From DATCDE01 sp038252405 (GTDB taxonomy: Bacteria > Actinomycetota > Actinomycetes > Prado026), in contig JBBSAJ010000009.1 in the NCBI GenBank assembly GCA_038252405.1, forward strand, positions 1 through 64,000: 64,000 nt of DNA, read 5' to 3'. Positions 7,022-14,278 of the stretch are shown piece after piece. The first letter of the stretch is position 1, and every line of letters starts with the position of its first letter. The position numbers were made by a program, and so were the translations under genes. The notes under the pieces were generated by a model. It did not search any database and had not been told where the DNA came from. It was given only the letters and a program-made list of their open reading frames with translations.

Positions 7022-7928
7022 TCGGCGCGGTGAGGGCCCGCAGCCGCTGCACCAGCGGGGGCAGGGTCTGCTCGAGCGCCTCGACGAGCAGCAGGTGCAC
7101 GTCGACGTCCACCACCAGGAGCTCCTTGGCCGGCGCGACGATCTCGTCGAACACCTGACGGGTGTAGGCCAGCGGGAACAGCGGGTCTCCTCGGCCGGCC
7201 ACGACCAGGACGGGGCAGCGGATCGACCCGTCGCGCAGGCCGGACAGGTCGGCCCCGACCAGGCTGCTCAGGAACCCGAGCGGGTAGCTGCGCAGCCCGA
7301 GCGGGTCGGTCCAGAAGAAGTCGGCGTTCATCGGGTCGCTCGTGACCCGGTCCATCGTGAGATAGGCACCGAACGGGACCGGCAGGCGTGGCGCCACCCG
7401 GCCGCCGAGCCGGAGCGCCGCCCGGAGCGCGGGGAACGCCGGGCCCAGGCGAGGCGGGAACCGGGTGACGAGCAGGGAGCCCCGGAGGGTGGGGTCGAGG
7501 ATGTTGTGGGCCACCACGGCGGTGAGGCGCTGCTCGGTGGCGGCCACGACCATCGCCAGCACGCCGCCCTGACTGGAGCCGCACACGACCACCTGCCTGC
7601 TCACCTCGCGGCGCGCCCACGCGACGGCGTCCCTGGCGTTGGTCACGAGCGTGCCGAAGGTCAGCGGACGCCGTACCCGCGGGCTCTTGCCGTGGCCCTG
7701 GCCGTGCAGGCCGACGACGGTGAAACCGGCCCGGGCCAGGCCGTCGCAGAACTCCTCGTACAGCAGCGGGTGGGTCATGGTGCCCGGCAGGAACACCACG
7801 GCGGGCGCGCCGGGCTCGGCCCGCCACACCGACAGCACTACTGGAGCGCCGTCCGAGGTGATCACCACCTCGTCGTAGACGTCCGGACGCTGGACGGCGT
7901 TGAGGACGCGCTGGGTGGGGGTGCGCAT
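6987..7928 (-). CDS. Alpha/beta hydrolase
   Basis: The 313-residue product carries an alpha/beta hydrolase fold: VVFLPGTMTHPLLYEEF with the oxyanion region, GLHGQGHGKSPR, and the nucleophile elbow CGSSQGGVLAM (G-x-S-x-G). The acid is probably in VVAGRGDPLFPLAY and the His in VDVDVHLLL. No signal peptide is seen. The substrate is unknown. ATG 7928 is favoured by GGGAGG upstream; an alternative ATG lies at 7949. The 3' end overlaps sufE. Confidence 0.88.
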   Translation of the reverse strand: MRTPTQRVLNAVQRPDVYDEVVITSDGAPVVLSVWRAEPGAPAVVFLPGTMTHPLLYEEFCDGLARAGFTVVGLHGQGHGKSPRVRRPLTFGTLVTNARDAVAWARREVSRQVVVCGSSQGGVLAMVVAATEQRLTAVVAHNILDPTLRGSLLVTRFPPRLGPAFPALRAALRLGGRVAPRLPVPFGAYLTMDRVTSDPMNADFFWTDPLGLRSYPLGFLSSLVGADLSGLRDGSIRCPVLVVAGRGDPLFPLAYTRQVFDEIVAPAKELLVVDVDVHLLLVEALEQTLPPLVQRLRALTAPISRPSSPAPGA

Positions 7929-8023
7929 GGCCGGACCTCCCTCGTCCATCCCAAGCCTGCACCCTGGGCGGCGGAGCGGGACCTCGGCGCGCGACGGTCA
8001 CCCGGTCGCGAGACGATAGGAGG

Positions 8024-9280
8024 GTGACCCCCGAGGAGACGCTGTCCTGCGACGTGCTCGTGGTCGGCGCCGGACCCTCGGGATCGGCGGCGGCCGCCTG
8101 GCTGGCGCGCGCCGGCGTCGACGTCCTGCTCGTCGACGCGGCCACCTTCCCTCGGGACAAGCCCTGCGGCGACGGGCTCACCCCCCGGGCGATCGCTGAG
8201 CTGGAGGCGCTCGGGCTGGACGGCTGGCTGGACGGCCGGGTCCGCAGCTGGGGGCTGCGGGCGGACGGCTTCGGGCAGTCGCTGTACCTGCCGTGGCCGG
8301 GGGGCAGCCTGCCCCGCTACGGTGCGGCGGCACCGCGGCTCGAGCTGGACGCGCGGGTGCTCGGCGTGGCCACCGGCAGCGGCGCCCGGCTGCTGGAGAA
8401 CGCTCGGGCCGTCGACGTGTCCATGGCCGGGGGACGGGTCGAGCAGGTGATCTTCCGCGACGGCTCGGGCGCCTACCCGGTGACCTGCCGTCGGCTGGTG
8501 GTCGCCGACGGCGCCCGTTCGCAGCTGGGCCGCCTGCTCGGCCGGGAGTGGCACCAGGACACGGCGTACGGAGTGGCGGTCCGTGCCTACGCCAGCAGCG
8601 GGCGGTCCGACGACCCGTGGATCTCCTCGCACCTGGAGCTGCGCGGCGAGCGGGACGAGGTGCTCTCCGGATACGGCTGGGTGTTCCCGTTGGGGGAGGG
8701 CCAGGTCAACATCGGGGTGGGCACGCTGGCCACCGACCGGCACCCCGCCGACGTGAACCTGCGCCGGCTGCTGAACCAGTACACGGCCGAGCGGCGCGAC
8801 GACTGGCAGCTGGACGGCCCGGTGCGTGCGCCGTGGTCGGCGCTGCTGCCCATGGGCGGGGCCGTGTCGAACGTGGCCGGCCCCAACTGGGTGCTGGTCG
8901 GGGACGCCGCCGGGTGCGTGAACCCGCTCAACGGCGAGGGCATCGACTACGGGCTGGAGACCGGCCGGCTGGCGGCCGAGGTGCTGGCGTCGTCGCGCGG
9001 CGGCGACCTGACCGAGGCCTGGCCGGGGCTGCTGCGCAGCAGCTATGGGCCGGCGTTCTCGGCTGCGCGCCGGCTCGCCGGGCTGCTGACCGTGCCGGGC
9101 TTCGTGCCGATGCTGGGGCCGGTGGGCATGCGGTCGCGGGCGCTCATGAAGCTCGCGCTGCGGGTCATGGGCAACTTCGTCACCGAGGAGGACACCGACG
9201 CGCTGGCCAGGGTGTGGCGGGCGGCGGGCCGGCTGTCCATCCGGCTGGACGAGCGCCCTCCCTTCTCCCCTCCCGCATGA
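8024..9280 (+). CDS. Geranylgeranyl-reductase-family FAD oxidoreductase
   Basis: The 418-residue flavoprotein has the FAD-binding GAGPSGSAAAAWLARAG at about residue 16, then the family hallmark FPRDKPCGDGLTPRAIAEL, a second FAD motif GDAAGCVNPLNGEGIDYGLETG near residue 300 and a C-terminal helical region. Relatives reduce isoprenoid chains (menaquinone tails, geranylgeranyl groups). AGGAGG directly abuts GTG 8024, which is closer than usual, so a later start (GTG near 8052) cannot be excluded. The last codons CCC GCA TGA are the first bases of palindromic element B. Confidence 0.9.
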   Translation: MTPEETLSCDVLVVGAGPSGSAAAAWLARAGVDVLLVDAATFPRDKPCGDGLTPRAIAELEALGLDGWLDGRVRSWGLRADGFGQSLYLPWPGGSLPRYGAAAPRLELDARVLGVATGSGARLLENARAVDVSMAGGRVEQVIFRDGSGAYPVTCRRLVVADGARSQLGRLLGREWHQDTAYGVAVRAYASSGRSDDPWISSHLELRGERDEVLSGYGWVFPLGEGQVNIGVGTLATDRHPADVNLRRLLNQYTAERRDDWQLDGPVRAPWSALLPMGGAVSNVAGPNWVLVGDAAGCVNPLNGEGIDYGLETGRLAAEVLASSRGGDLTEAWPGLLRSSYGPAFSAARRLAGLLTVPGFVPMLGPVGMRSRALMKLALRVMGNFVTEEDTDALARVWRAAGRLSIRLDERPPFSPPA

Positions 9281-9325
9281 AGGTGCCCTTCTGTGCGTAC
9301 TGCCGCACCAACCGCACCTTCATGA
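9275..9325. repeat. Palindromic half element, family 1, copy B
   Basis: This is a single 51-bp unit beginning GCATGAAGGTGCCCTTCTGT and ending CGCACCTTCATGAG; the ends pair (ATGAAGGTGC with GCACCTTCAT). It holds the stop codon of the reductase gene and sits between convergent genes. Together with copy C it flanks the GNAT gene at 9350-10042. Confidence 0.85.
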
Positions 9326-9349
9326 GGACGGTGAGACGGACCGGGGCGC

Positions 9350-10042
9350 TCAGCCGCTTTCGAGCACCGGGTGCTCGCTGAGCCCGAGGACCCGCCAGCC
9401 ACGGTCGGGGAAGCCCGCCGCGTCCGCCACGCGCGCGGAGGCCACGTTGTCCGGGGCGTGCAGGTAGGTGGGCACCGCGCCGAGGTCGAGCACGTGCCGG
9501 GCGGCCTGCGCGACGAGCCGCCGGGCCAGCCCCTGGCCGCGGCCGCGCGGCTCGGTGACGACGGCCAGCTCGTGCCCGGCCGCGTCGTGCCGCTTGATCC
9601 CGACGCCAGCCAGGTAGCGGTCGTCGTCGTCGAAGGCCATCAGCACCTGGCCACCGAACGGATGCAGCCACTCGGGCACTCGCGGGTTGTCGACGTCCAC
9701 CCAGACGCCTGCGTCGGGTAGGGAGGCCGGCTCGGTCGTCCAGCGGAAGACCCCGTGGTAGACGACGTGGCCCGGCTGGTCGACCAGGTCGGGCAGCGTC
9801 CGACGCACGTCGTCCAGGCTGGTGAGGCGGCCGTCGGCGAGCGCCGCGGCCACCGGTTCGGCGAACGCGGGCGGGACGCCGATCACCGCCTGCCCCCGCG
9901 GGTCCTGCACGCCGGTGACCGGGTGCGGCTGGCCGTCCCAGCCGGGCGCACTGTTACGCGGGTTGCCGACGATCGTGAGGGGACCGGACGGCGGCCACCG
10001 GCCGACCCAGCCGGCCAGGTGCTCGGCCAGCCGCCCCGGCAC
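9350..10042 (-). CDS. GNAT-family N-acetyltransferase
   Basis: The 230-residue product has an N-terminal extension (GWVGRWPPSGPLTIVG) and a C-terminal GNAT domain: GGQVLMAFDDDDRYLAGVGI, then VTEPRGRGQGLARRLVAQAARHVL with the acetyl-CoA R-G-R-G-x-G/A loop, and APDNVASARVADAAGFPDRGW. It is FR47-like. GTG 10042 is taken as start; another GTG at 10054 is possible. It is enclosed by palindromic elements B (3' side, 24 bp away) and C (5' side, 16 bp away). Confidence 0.82.
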   Translation of the reverse strand: MPGRLAEHLAGWVGRWPPSGPLTIVGNPRNSAPGWDGQPHPVTGVQDPRGQAVIGVPPAFAEPVAAALADGRLTSLDDVRRTLPDLVDQPGHVVYHGVFRWTTEPASLPDAGVWVDVDNPRVPEWLHPFGGQVLMAFDDDDRYLAGVGIKRHDAAGHELAVVTEPRGRGQGLARRLVAQAARHVLDLGAVPTYLHAPDNVASARVADAAGFPDRGWRVLGLSEHPVLESG

Positions 10043-10058
10043 CCCACCCCCCACCCCT

Positions 10059-10185
10059 GCATGAAGGGCACCTTCTGTGCGCATAGTGGAAGTTTCCTCC
10101 CCTTCACGCCCGGACGGCGACAGGCGTGCCGTCGTCCATGAAGGTGCGGTTTGTGCGGCAGTGCGCACAGAGGTGCCCTTCATGC
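10059..10185. repeat. Bipartite palindromic element, family 1, copy C
   Basis: The 127-bp element has inverted ends GCATGAAGGGCACC and GGTGCCCTTCATGC. The inner units are CCTTCTGTGCGCA on the left and GCGGTTTGTGCGGCAG plus TGCGCACAG on the right, and a short GACGGC/GCCGTC hairpin lies at the centre. It occupies the divergent region between the GNAT gene and the CorA-like gene, so it may also influence both promoters. Confidence 0.85.
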
Positions 10186-10201
10186 GGAATAGGGTGGCGC
10201 G

Positions 10202-11194
10202 GTGGGCGAGCCGCGGGAGCAGGGGGCGCGGACCCGGCTGTACCGGAGCGGGGTGCTGGCCGGGGAGAACTTCGCAGTCGAGCAGATCAGCGAGTACCTG
10301 GCCGAGCCGGACACGGTGGTGTGGGTCGACCTGTGCGCGCCGGACGACGCCATCGTCGCGCTGGTGGCCGACGAGCTCAACCTGCACGACCTGGCCGTGG
10401 CCGACGCGGTGGCCCCCCTGCAGCGGCCCAAGCTCGACCGGTACGCCAACCACGCGTTCCTGAACGTCTACGCGGTGAAGCTGGACCGGGTGACCGGGCG
10501 GCTGGCGCAGGCCGAGCTGTCGGCGTTCATCACGCCGAAGGCGCTGGTCACGGTCCGCAAGGACCCGGCGTTCGACATGGACGGCGTGGTGGAGCGATGG
10601 GACCAGTCTCCGGACCTGGCCCTCCACGGCGTCGGGTACCTGCTGCACGGGCTGCTGGACCACGTCGTCGACGGCCACTTCGAGGTCGTGCAGAGCCTGG
10701 ACGAGGAGATCGAGAAGCTCGAGGACCTGCTGTTCGACGACGGGTCGCGCTCGAACGACGTGCAGCGGCGCAGTTTCGAGCTGCGCAAGAGCCTGGTCAC
10801 CCTGCGCCGGGTGGTGCTGCCGATGCGCGAGGTGGTCAACTCGCTGATGCGGCGCGACCTCAAGGTGATCAACGAGCCGATGGTCCCGTACTTCCAGGAC
10901 GTCTACGACCATGTGCTGCGAGCGACCGAGTGGACCGAGTCGCTGCGGGACATGGTCACCACGATCCTGGAGACCAACCTGACCATCCAGGGGAACCGGC
11001 TCAACGTCATCACCAAGAAGGTCACCAGCTGGGCGGCGATCATCGCGGTCCCCACGGCGATCACCGGGTTCTACGGGCAGAACCTGCCTTACCCGGGGTT
11101 CGCGCACCAGAGCGGCTTCGTCGTCTCCAGCCTGCTCATCGTGGGGATGTCCGTCGGCCTGTACGTCACCTTCCGGCGCAAGGACTGGCTGTAG
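10202..11194 (+). CDS. corA: CorA-family divalent metal transporter
   Basis: The 330-residue protein has the soluble CorA N-terminal domain (VVWVDLCAPDDAIVALVADELNLHDLAVADA is typical), a long helical stalk with LDEEIEKLEDLLF, and two C-terminal transmembrane helices. The signature loop is YGQNLPYPG rather than the classical YGMN, a variant seen in one actinobacterial branch. It forms a pentameric Mg2+/Co2+ channel in the membrane. The GTG start at 10202 has AGGGTGG a few bases upstream. Element C lies in its promoter region. Confidence 0.9.
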   Translation: MGEPREQGARTRLYRSGVLAGENFAVEQISEYLAEPDTVVWVDLCAPDDAIVALVADELNLHDLAVADAVAPLQRPKLDRYANHAFLNVYAVKLDRVTGRLAQAELSAFITPKALVTVRKDPAFDMDGVVERWDQSPDLALHGVGYLLHGLLDHVVDGHFEVVQSLDEEIEKLEDLLFDDGSRSNDVQRRSFELRKSLVTLRRVVLPMREVVNSLMRRDLKVINEPMVPYFQDVYDHVLRATEWTESLRDMVTTILETNLTIQGNRLNVITKKVTSWAAIIAVPTAITGFYGQNLPYPGFAHQSGFVVSSLLIVGMSVGLYVTFRRKDWL

Positions 11195-11206
11195 GGACGG
11201 CGTCCG

Positions 11207-11662
11207 CTAGGAGACGGTGCCCTCGAAGAGCGCCGAGAGGTCCAGCGACGGCACGTGGCGTTGGCTGGCCAGGGACACATAGGTGCGGGCCAGGGCGTCC
11301 TTGCCGGCACCCAGCACGGTGCTGAGCAGGCCGATCGCCTCGGCCAGCTCCGCCTGCGGCACGATCTGGAGGAGGTGTCGCCACATGGCCTCCTCCAGCG
11401 CGTTGTAGGCGGTCTGCACCTCACCGATGTCGAAGCCGGCCTCGAACCGTTCGGTGGCCACCTTCTCCGAGTAGCGCACGATGCTGGCCAGCTCGCGGTC
11501 GTGGATCCCCGCGACCACCAGCTCGAACAGGTTGGCCAGGCAGCGGCGGGTGGTCTCCTCGCCGAACGCCTCGTAGTGGACCGGGTGCGAGCGCTCGAGC
11601 GCCGCGTACGACTCCGACAGGACCTGGTCCCGGGCATCCCCCAGGACGACGTCGACATCCAT
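11207..11662 (-). CDS. RsbRD-N-like sensory helical protein
   Basis: The 151-residue all-helical product contains HPVHYEAFGEETTRRCLANLFELVVAGI and EAGFDIGEVQTAYNALEEAMWRHL. This resembles the N-terminal domain of RsbR/RsbRD stressosome-type proteins and regulators in Streptomyces (RsbRD_N). No effector domain follows, so it may act as a stand-alone helical sensor. ATG 11662 is chosen for GGGAGGT 8 bases upstream. It is divergent from the exporter-MarR operon. Confidence 0.6.
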   Translation of the reverse strand: MDVDVVLGDARDQVLSESYAALERSHPVHYEAFGEETTRRCLANLFELVVAGIHDRELASIVRYSEKVATERFEAGFDIGEVQTAYNALEEAMWRHLLQIVPQAELAEAIGLLSTVLGAGKDALARTYVSLASQRHVPSLDLSALFEGTVS

Positions 11663-11738
11663 CAGTCCGACCTCCCGCATCAGGTGGATCCCAGCATGCC
11701 ACCTCGCGCACGGCGGGCCGGAACGCGGGGCAGGCAAC

Positions 11739-11760
11739 AGTTGCTCTAACCTAAGCAACT
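11739..11760. promoter_or_regulatory. Probable operator of the exporter-MarR operon
   Basis: A perfect 7-bp inverted repeat AGTTGCT-N8-AGCAACT lies 36 bp before the start codon of the DHA2 exporter, whose operon ends with a MarR-type regulator. The spacer with the right half reads CTAACCTAA, which also equals half of an IdeR/DtxR iron box, so iron control is a weaker alternative. Confidence 0.5.
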
Positions 11761-11796
11761 TCCAACGTCACCACTGTCACCGGAGACCCCCTGACC

Positions 11797-13551
11797 ATGA
11801 CCGTGAACTCAGCCGAGCCCGCCACCGATCGCGGTCGATACGACCAGAGCCACCCGCACTACAAGTGGGTCGCGCTGTCCAACACGACGATGGCCATGCT
11901 CGCGGTCACGATCAACTCGTCGATCGTGATCATCAGTCTGCCGGCCATCTTCCGGGGCATCGGCCTGGACCCGCTCGGGGCCGGGAACGTGAGCTACCTG
12001 CTGTGGACGCTCATGGGCTACCTGCTGGCCACGGCGGTGTTCGTCGTCACGTTCGGCCGGCTCGGGGACATGTACGGGCGGGTGCGGATCTACAACCTCG
12101 GGTTCGTGGTGCTCACCGTCGCCTCGATCGCGCTGTCGGTCGACCCGTTCCACGCCGGTGCCGGCGGGCTGTGGCTGATCGGCTGGCGGGTGGTCCAGGG
12201 AATCGGTGGGGCGATGCTGTTCGCCAATGCCACCGCGATACTCACCGACGCGTTCCCGGCCACCCAGCGGGGCTTCGCCCTCGGAATCAACCAGATCGCG
12301 GCCATCGCCGGTTCGTTCCTGGGGCTGGTCATCGGTGGCGTGCTGTCCGAGTGGGACTGGCGGGCGGTCTTCTGGGTCAGCGTGCCGGTCGGGCTGTTCG
12401 GCACGGTCTGGTCCTACCGGTCGCTGCACGACACCGGACGGCGCCGTCCCGGCCGGCTGGACTGGCCGGGCAACCTCACCTTCGCGGTCGGGGTGAGCGT
12501 GCTGCTGGCCGCGATCACCTACGGCATCCAGCCCTATGGCGGTCACACCATGGGCTGGACCAGCCCGGCGGTGCTGACCGGGCTGATCGGTGGCGTGGCC
12601 CTGATCGTGGCGTTCGGGATCATCGAGACCCACACCGCCGAGCCCATGTTCCACATGGGGCTGTTCCGGATCCGGGCCTTCGGGCTGGGCAACCTGGCCG
12701 GGCTGCTGGCCAGCATGGGCCGCGGCGGCCTGCAGTTCATGCTGATCATCTGGCTGCAGGGGGCCTGGCTGCCCCTGCACGGCTACGACTACTCCAGCAC
12801 CCCGCTGTGGGCCGGCATCTACCTGCTCCCACTGTCCGCGGGGTTCCTGCTCGCCGGGCCGGCGTCCGGGTGGCTGTCCGACCGCTACGGCGCGCGCCCG
12901 TTCGCCGTCCTCGGGCTGCTGGTGGTGGCCGCGTCGTTCCTAGGGCTGGCCATGCTGCCGGTGGACTTCCCCTACTGGGCCTTCGCCCTGCTCATCGCCC
13001 TGAACGGGATCGGCTCCGGGCTGTTCTCCTCGCCCAACGCCAGCGCGATCATGAGCAGCGTGCCGGCGAGCGAGCGCGGAGCCGCGTCCGGCATGCGGGG
13101 CACATTCTTCAACTCCGGGTCGGCGCTGTCGATCGGGATCTTCTTCTCGGTGATGATCGTCGGGCTGGCGTCGGTGCTGCCCGACGCGCTGCGGACCGGC
13201 CTGACCGCCCAGAGCGTCCCGTCCACCGTGGCCGACCAGGTCTCCGGGCTGTCGCCCGTGGGCAGCCTGTTCGCGGCCTTCCTCGGCTACAACCCGATGC
13301 GGACGCTGCTGCAGCCGTTCGGCGTCCTCGACACGCTGCCGCACCAGGACGTCGCCACGGTGGACGGGACCCGGTTCTTCCCGCAGCTCATCGCCGAGCC
13401 GCTGCACCACGGACTCGTCGTGGTCTTCGCCGTGGCTGCGCTGATGATGGTCATCGCCGCGATAGCGTCATGGTTGGCGGGTGGGCGTTTCGTGTACGAG
13501 GAGGCGCTCTCCACCGGTTCCTCTACAGCACTAGCAGGGAGCGCCTCATGA
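11797..13551 (+). CDS. DHA2-type MFS drug exporter
   Basis: The 584-residue membrane protein has about 14 hydrophobic helices and the MFS motifs GRLGDMYGRVRIYNLGF (motif A) and WRVVQGIGGAMLFANATAI (motif B), then LGLVIGGVLSEWDWRAVFWVSVPVG (motif C region). These place it in the EmrB/QacA 14-helix family of proton-driven multidrug exporters. It has a long extracytosolic loop near residues 460-520. The next gene, a MarR regulator, overlaps its stop by ATGA, a common exporter-repressor arrangement. Confidence 0.92.
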   Translation: MTVNSAEPATDRGRYDQSHPHYKWVALSNTTMAMLAVTINSSIVIISLPAIFRGIGLDPLGAGNVSYLLWTLMGYLLATAVFVVTFGRLGDMYGRVRIYNLGFVVLTVASIALSVDPFHAGAGGLWLIGWRVVQGIGGAMLFANATAILTDAFPATQRGFALGINQIAAIAGSFLGLVIGGVLSEWDWRAVFWVSVPVGLFGTVWSYRSLHDTGRRRPGRLDWPGNLTFAVGVSVLLAAITYGIQPYGGHTMGWTSPAVLTGLIGGVALIVAFGIIETHTAEPMFHMGLFRIRAFGLGNLAGLLASMGRGGLQFMLIIWLQGAWLPLHGYDYSSTPLWAGIYLLPLSAGFLLAGPASGWLSDRYGARPFAVLGLLVVAASFLGLAMLPVDFPYWAFALLIALNGIGSGLFSSPNASAIMSSVPASERGAASGMRGTFFNSGSALSIGIFFSVMIVGLASVLPDALRTGLTAQSVPSTVADQVSGLSPVGSLFAAFLGYNPMRTLLQPFGVLDTLPHQDVATVDGTRFFPQLIAEPLHHGLVVVFAVAALMMVIAAIASWLAGGRFVYEEALSTGSSTALAGSAS

Positions 13552-14003
13552 GCACCTCAAGTGGCCGACGGTTGCCGACCAGGAAGGTGGACCTGGAGAC
13601 GGCGGCCCGGCTGGACACTGCCATCGGTCGCTGGGTGCGCTGGACGCGCCGCAACCAGCCGGCCCCGTTCGGACCCGGCGTGCTCTCGGCGCTTGCCTCG
13701 ATCATGGACGTCGGACCGATCCGGCTCGGTGACCTGGCGGCCCGTGAGGGCGTCACGCCGGCCACGCTGTCGCGGATCGTGGCCACCCTGGAGAAGGAGA
13801 AGCTGCTCAAGCGGCGGACCGACCCCGAGGACCGCCGGTCCGCGTTCGTCGAGATCACCGAGGCCGGCCGCTCGATGGTGGTCGGGCTGCGGCAGGCCCG
13901 CGGGCAGGCGCTGATGGACCGGCTGCCCGCGCTGACCGCCGAGCAGCGGGCCCTGCTGAAGACCGTGGTCGAAGCGGTCGAGCGGATGGACATCGAGGGG
14001 TAG
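13548..14003 (+). CDS. MarR-family transcriptional regulator
   Basis: The 151-residue product has the MarR winged helix: GPIRLGDLAAREGVTPATLSRIVATLEKEKLLKRR (helices 3-4) and the wing TDPEDRRSAFVEITEAGRSMV. It overlaps the upstream exporter gene by four bases and probably represses that operon through the dyad at 11739-11760. The inducer is likely a small phenolic or drug-like compound as in related proteins, which is inference. Confidence 0.92.
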   Translation: MSTSSGRRLPTRKVDLETAARLDTAIGRWVRWTRRNQPAPFGPGVLSALASIMDVGPIRLGDLAAREGVTPATLSRIVATLEKEKLLKRRTDPEDRRSAFVEITEAGRSMVVGLRQARGQALMDRLPALTAEQRALLKTVVEAVERMDIEG

Positions 14004-14021
14004 TCGACCCCCTCGTAGCGC

Positions 14022-14213
14022 GTGCCCGCACGGGACGAAGCGCCCCTGACCTGGGCCCAGAGCACCAAGGACCGGGTGGAGCGACTCATCGCGTCGGGCC
14101 GCCTGACCGCCGCCGGGCTGGCCGCCATCGAGCGGGCCAAGGCGGACGGCTCCTGGACGGCTCCTGGACGGCGCTGGATCCGGTAAGCGGCGACGAGCCG
14201 CTGGTGCGCTGAG
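14022..14213 (+). pseudogene. Remnant of a YdeI/bacteriocin-protection-type protein
   Basis: The frame from GTG 14022 encodes LTWAQSTKDRVERLIASGRL and TAAGLAAIERAKADGSW. This is the C-terminal signature of YdeI/OmpD-associated proteins (usually about 190 residues). A 12-bp tandem duplication (around 14147-14170) repeats GSWT twice in frame. The N-terminal two thirds are missing, so it is most likely a decayed gene left between the MarR gene and the P-type ATPase. Confidence 0.5.
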
Positions 14214-14278
14214 CAGACGGCTCCGGAAGGACCTTCGGCTCATCACCCGAGCCCGGCCCAGGCAGCAGGCTGGACGGC

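Noticed and set aside
8293..9381. Long arginine-rich frame inside the reductase gene
   Set aside because: It is a shadow of the real frame caused by high GC; it has no family motif and extreme Arg/Gly/Ala content.
9350..11107. A 585-residue fusion of antisense CorA with the GNAT protein
   Set aside because: The upstream part is antisense to CorA and crosses element C; the true GNAT starts near 10042.
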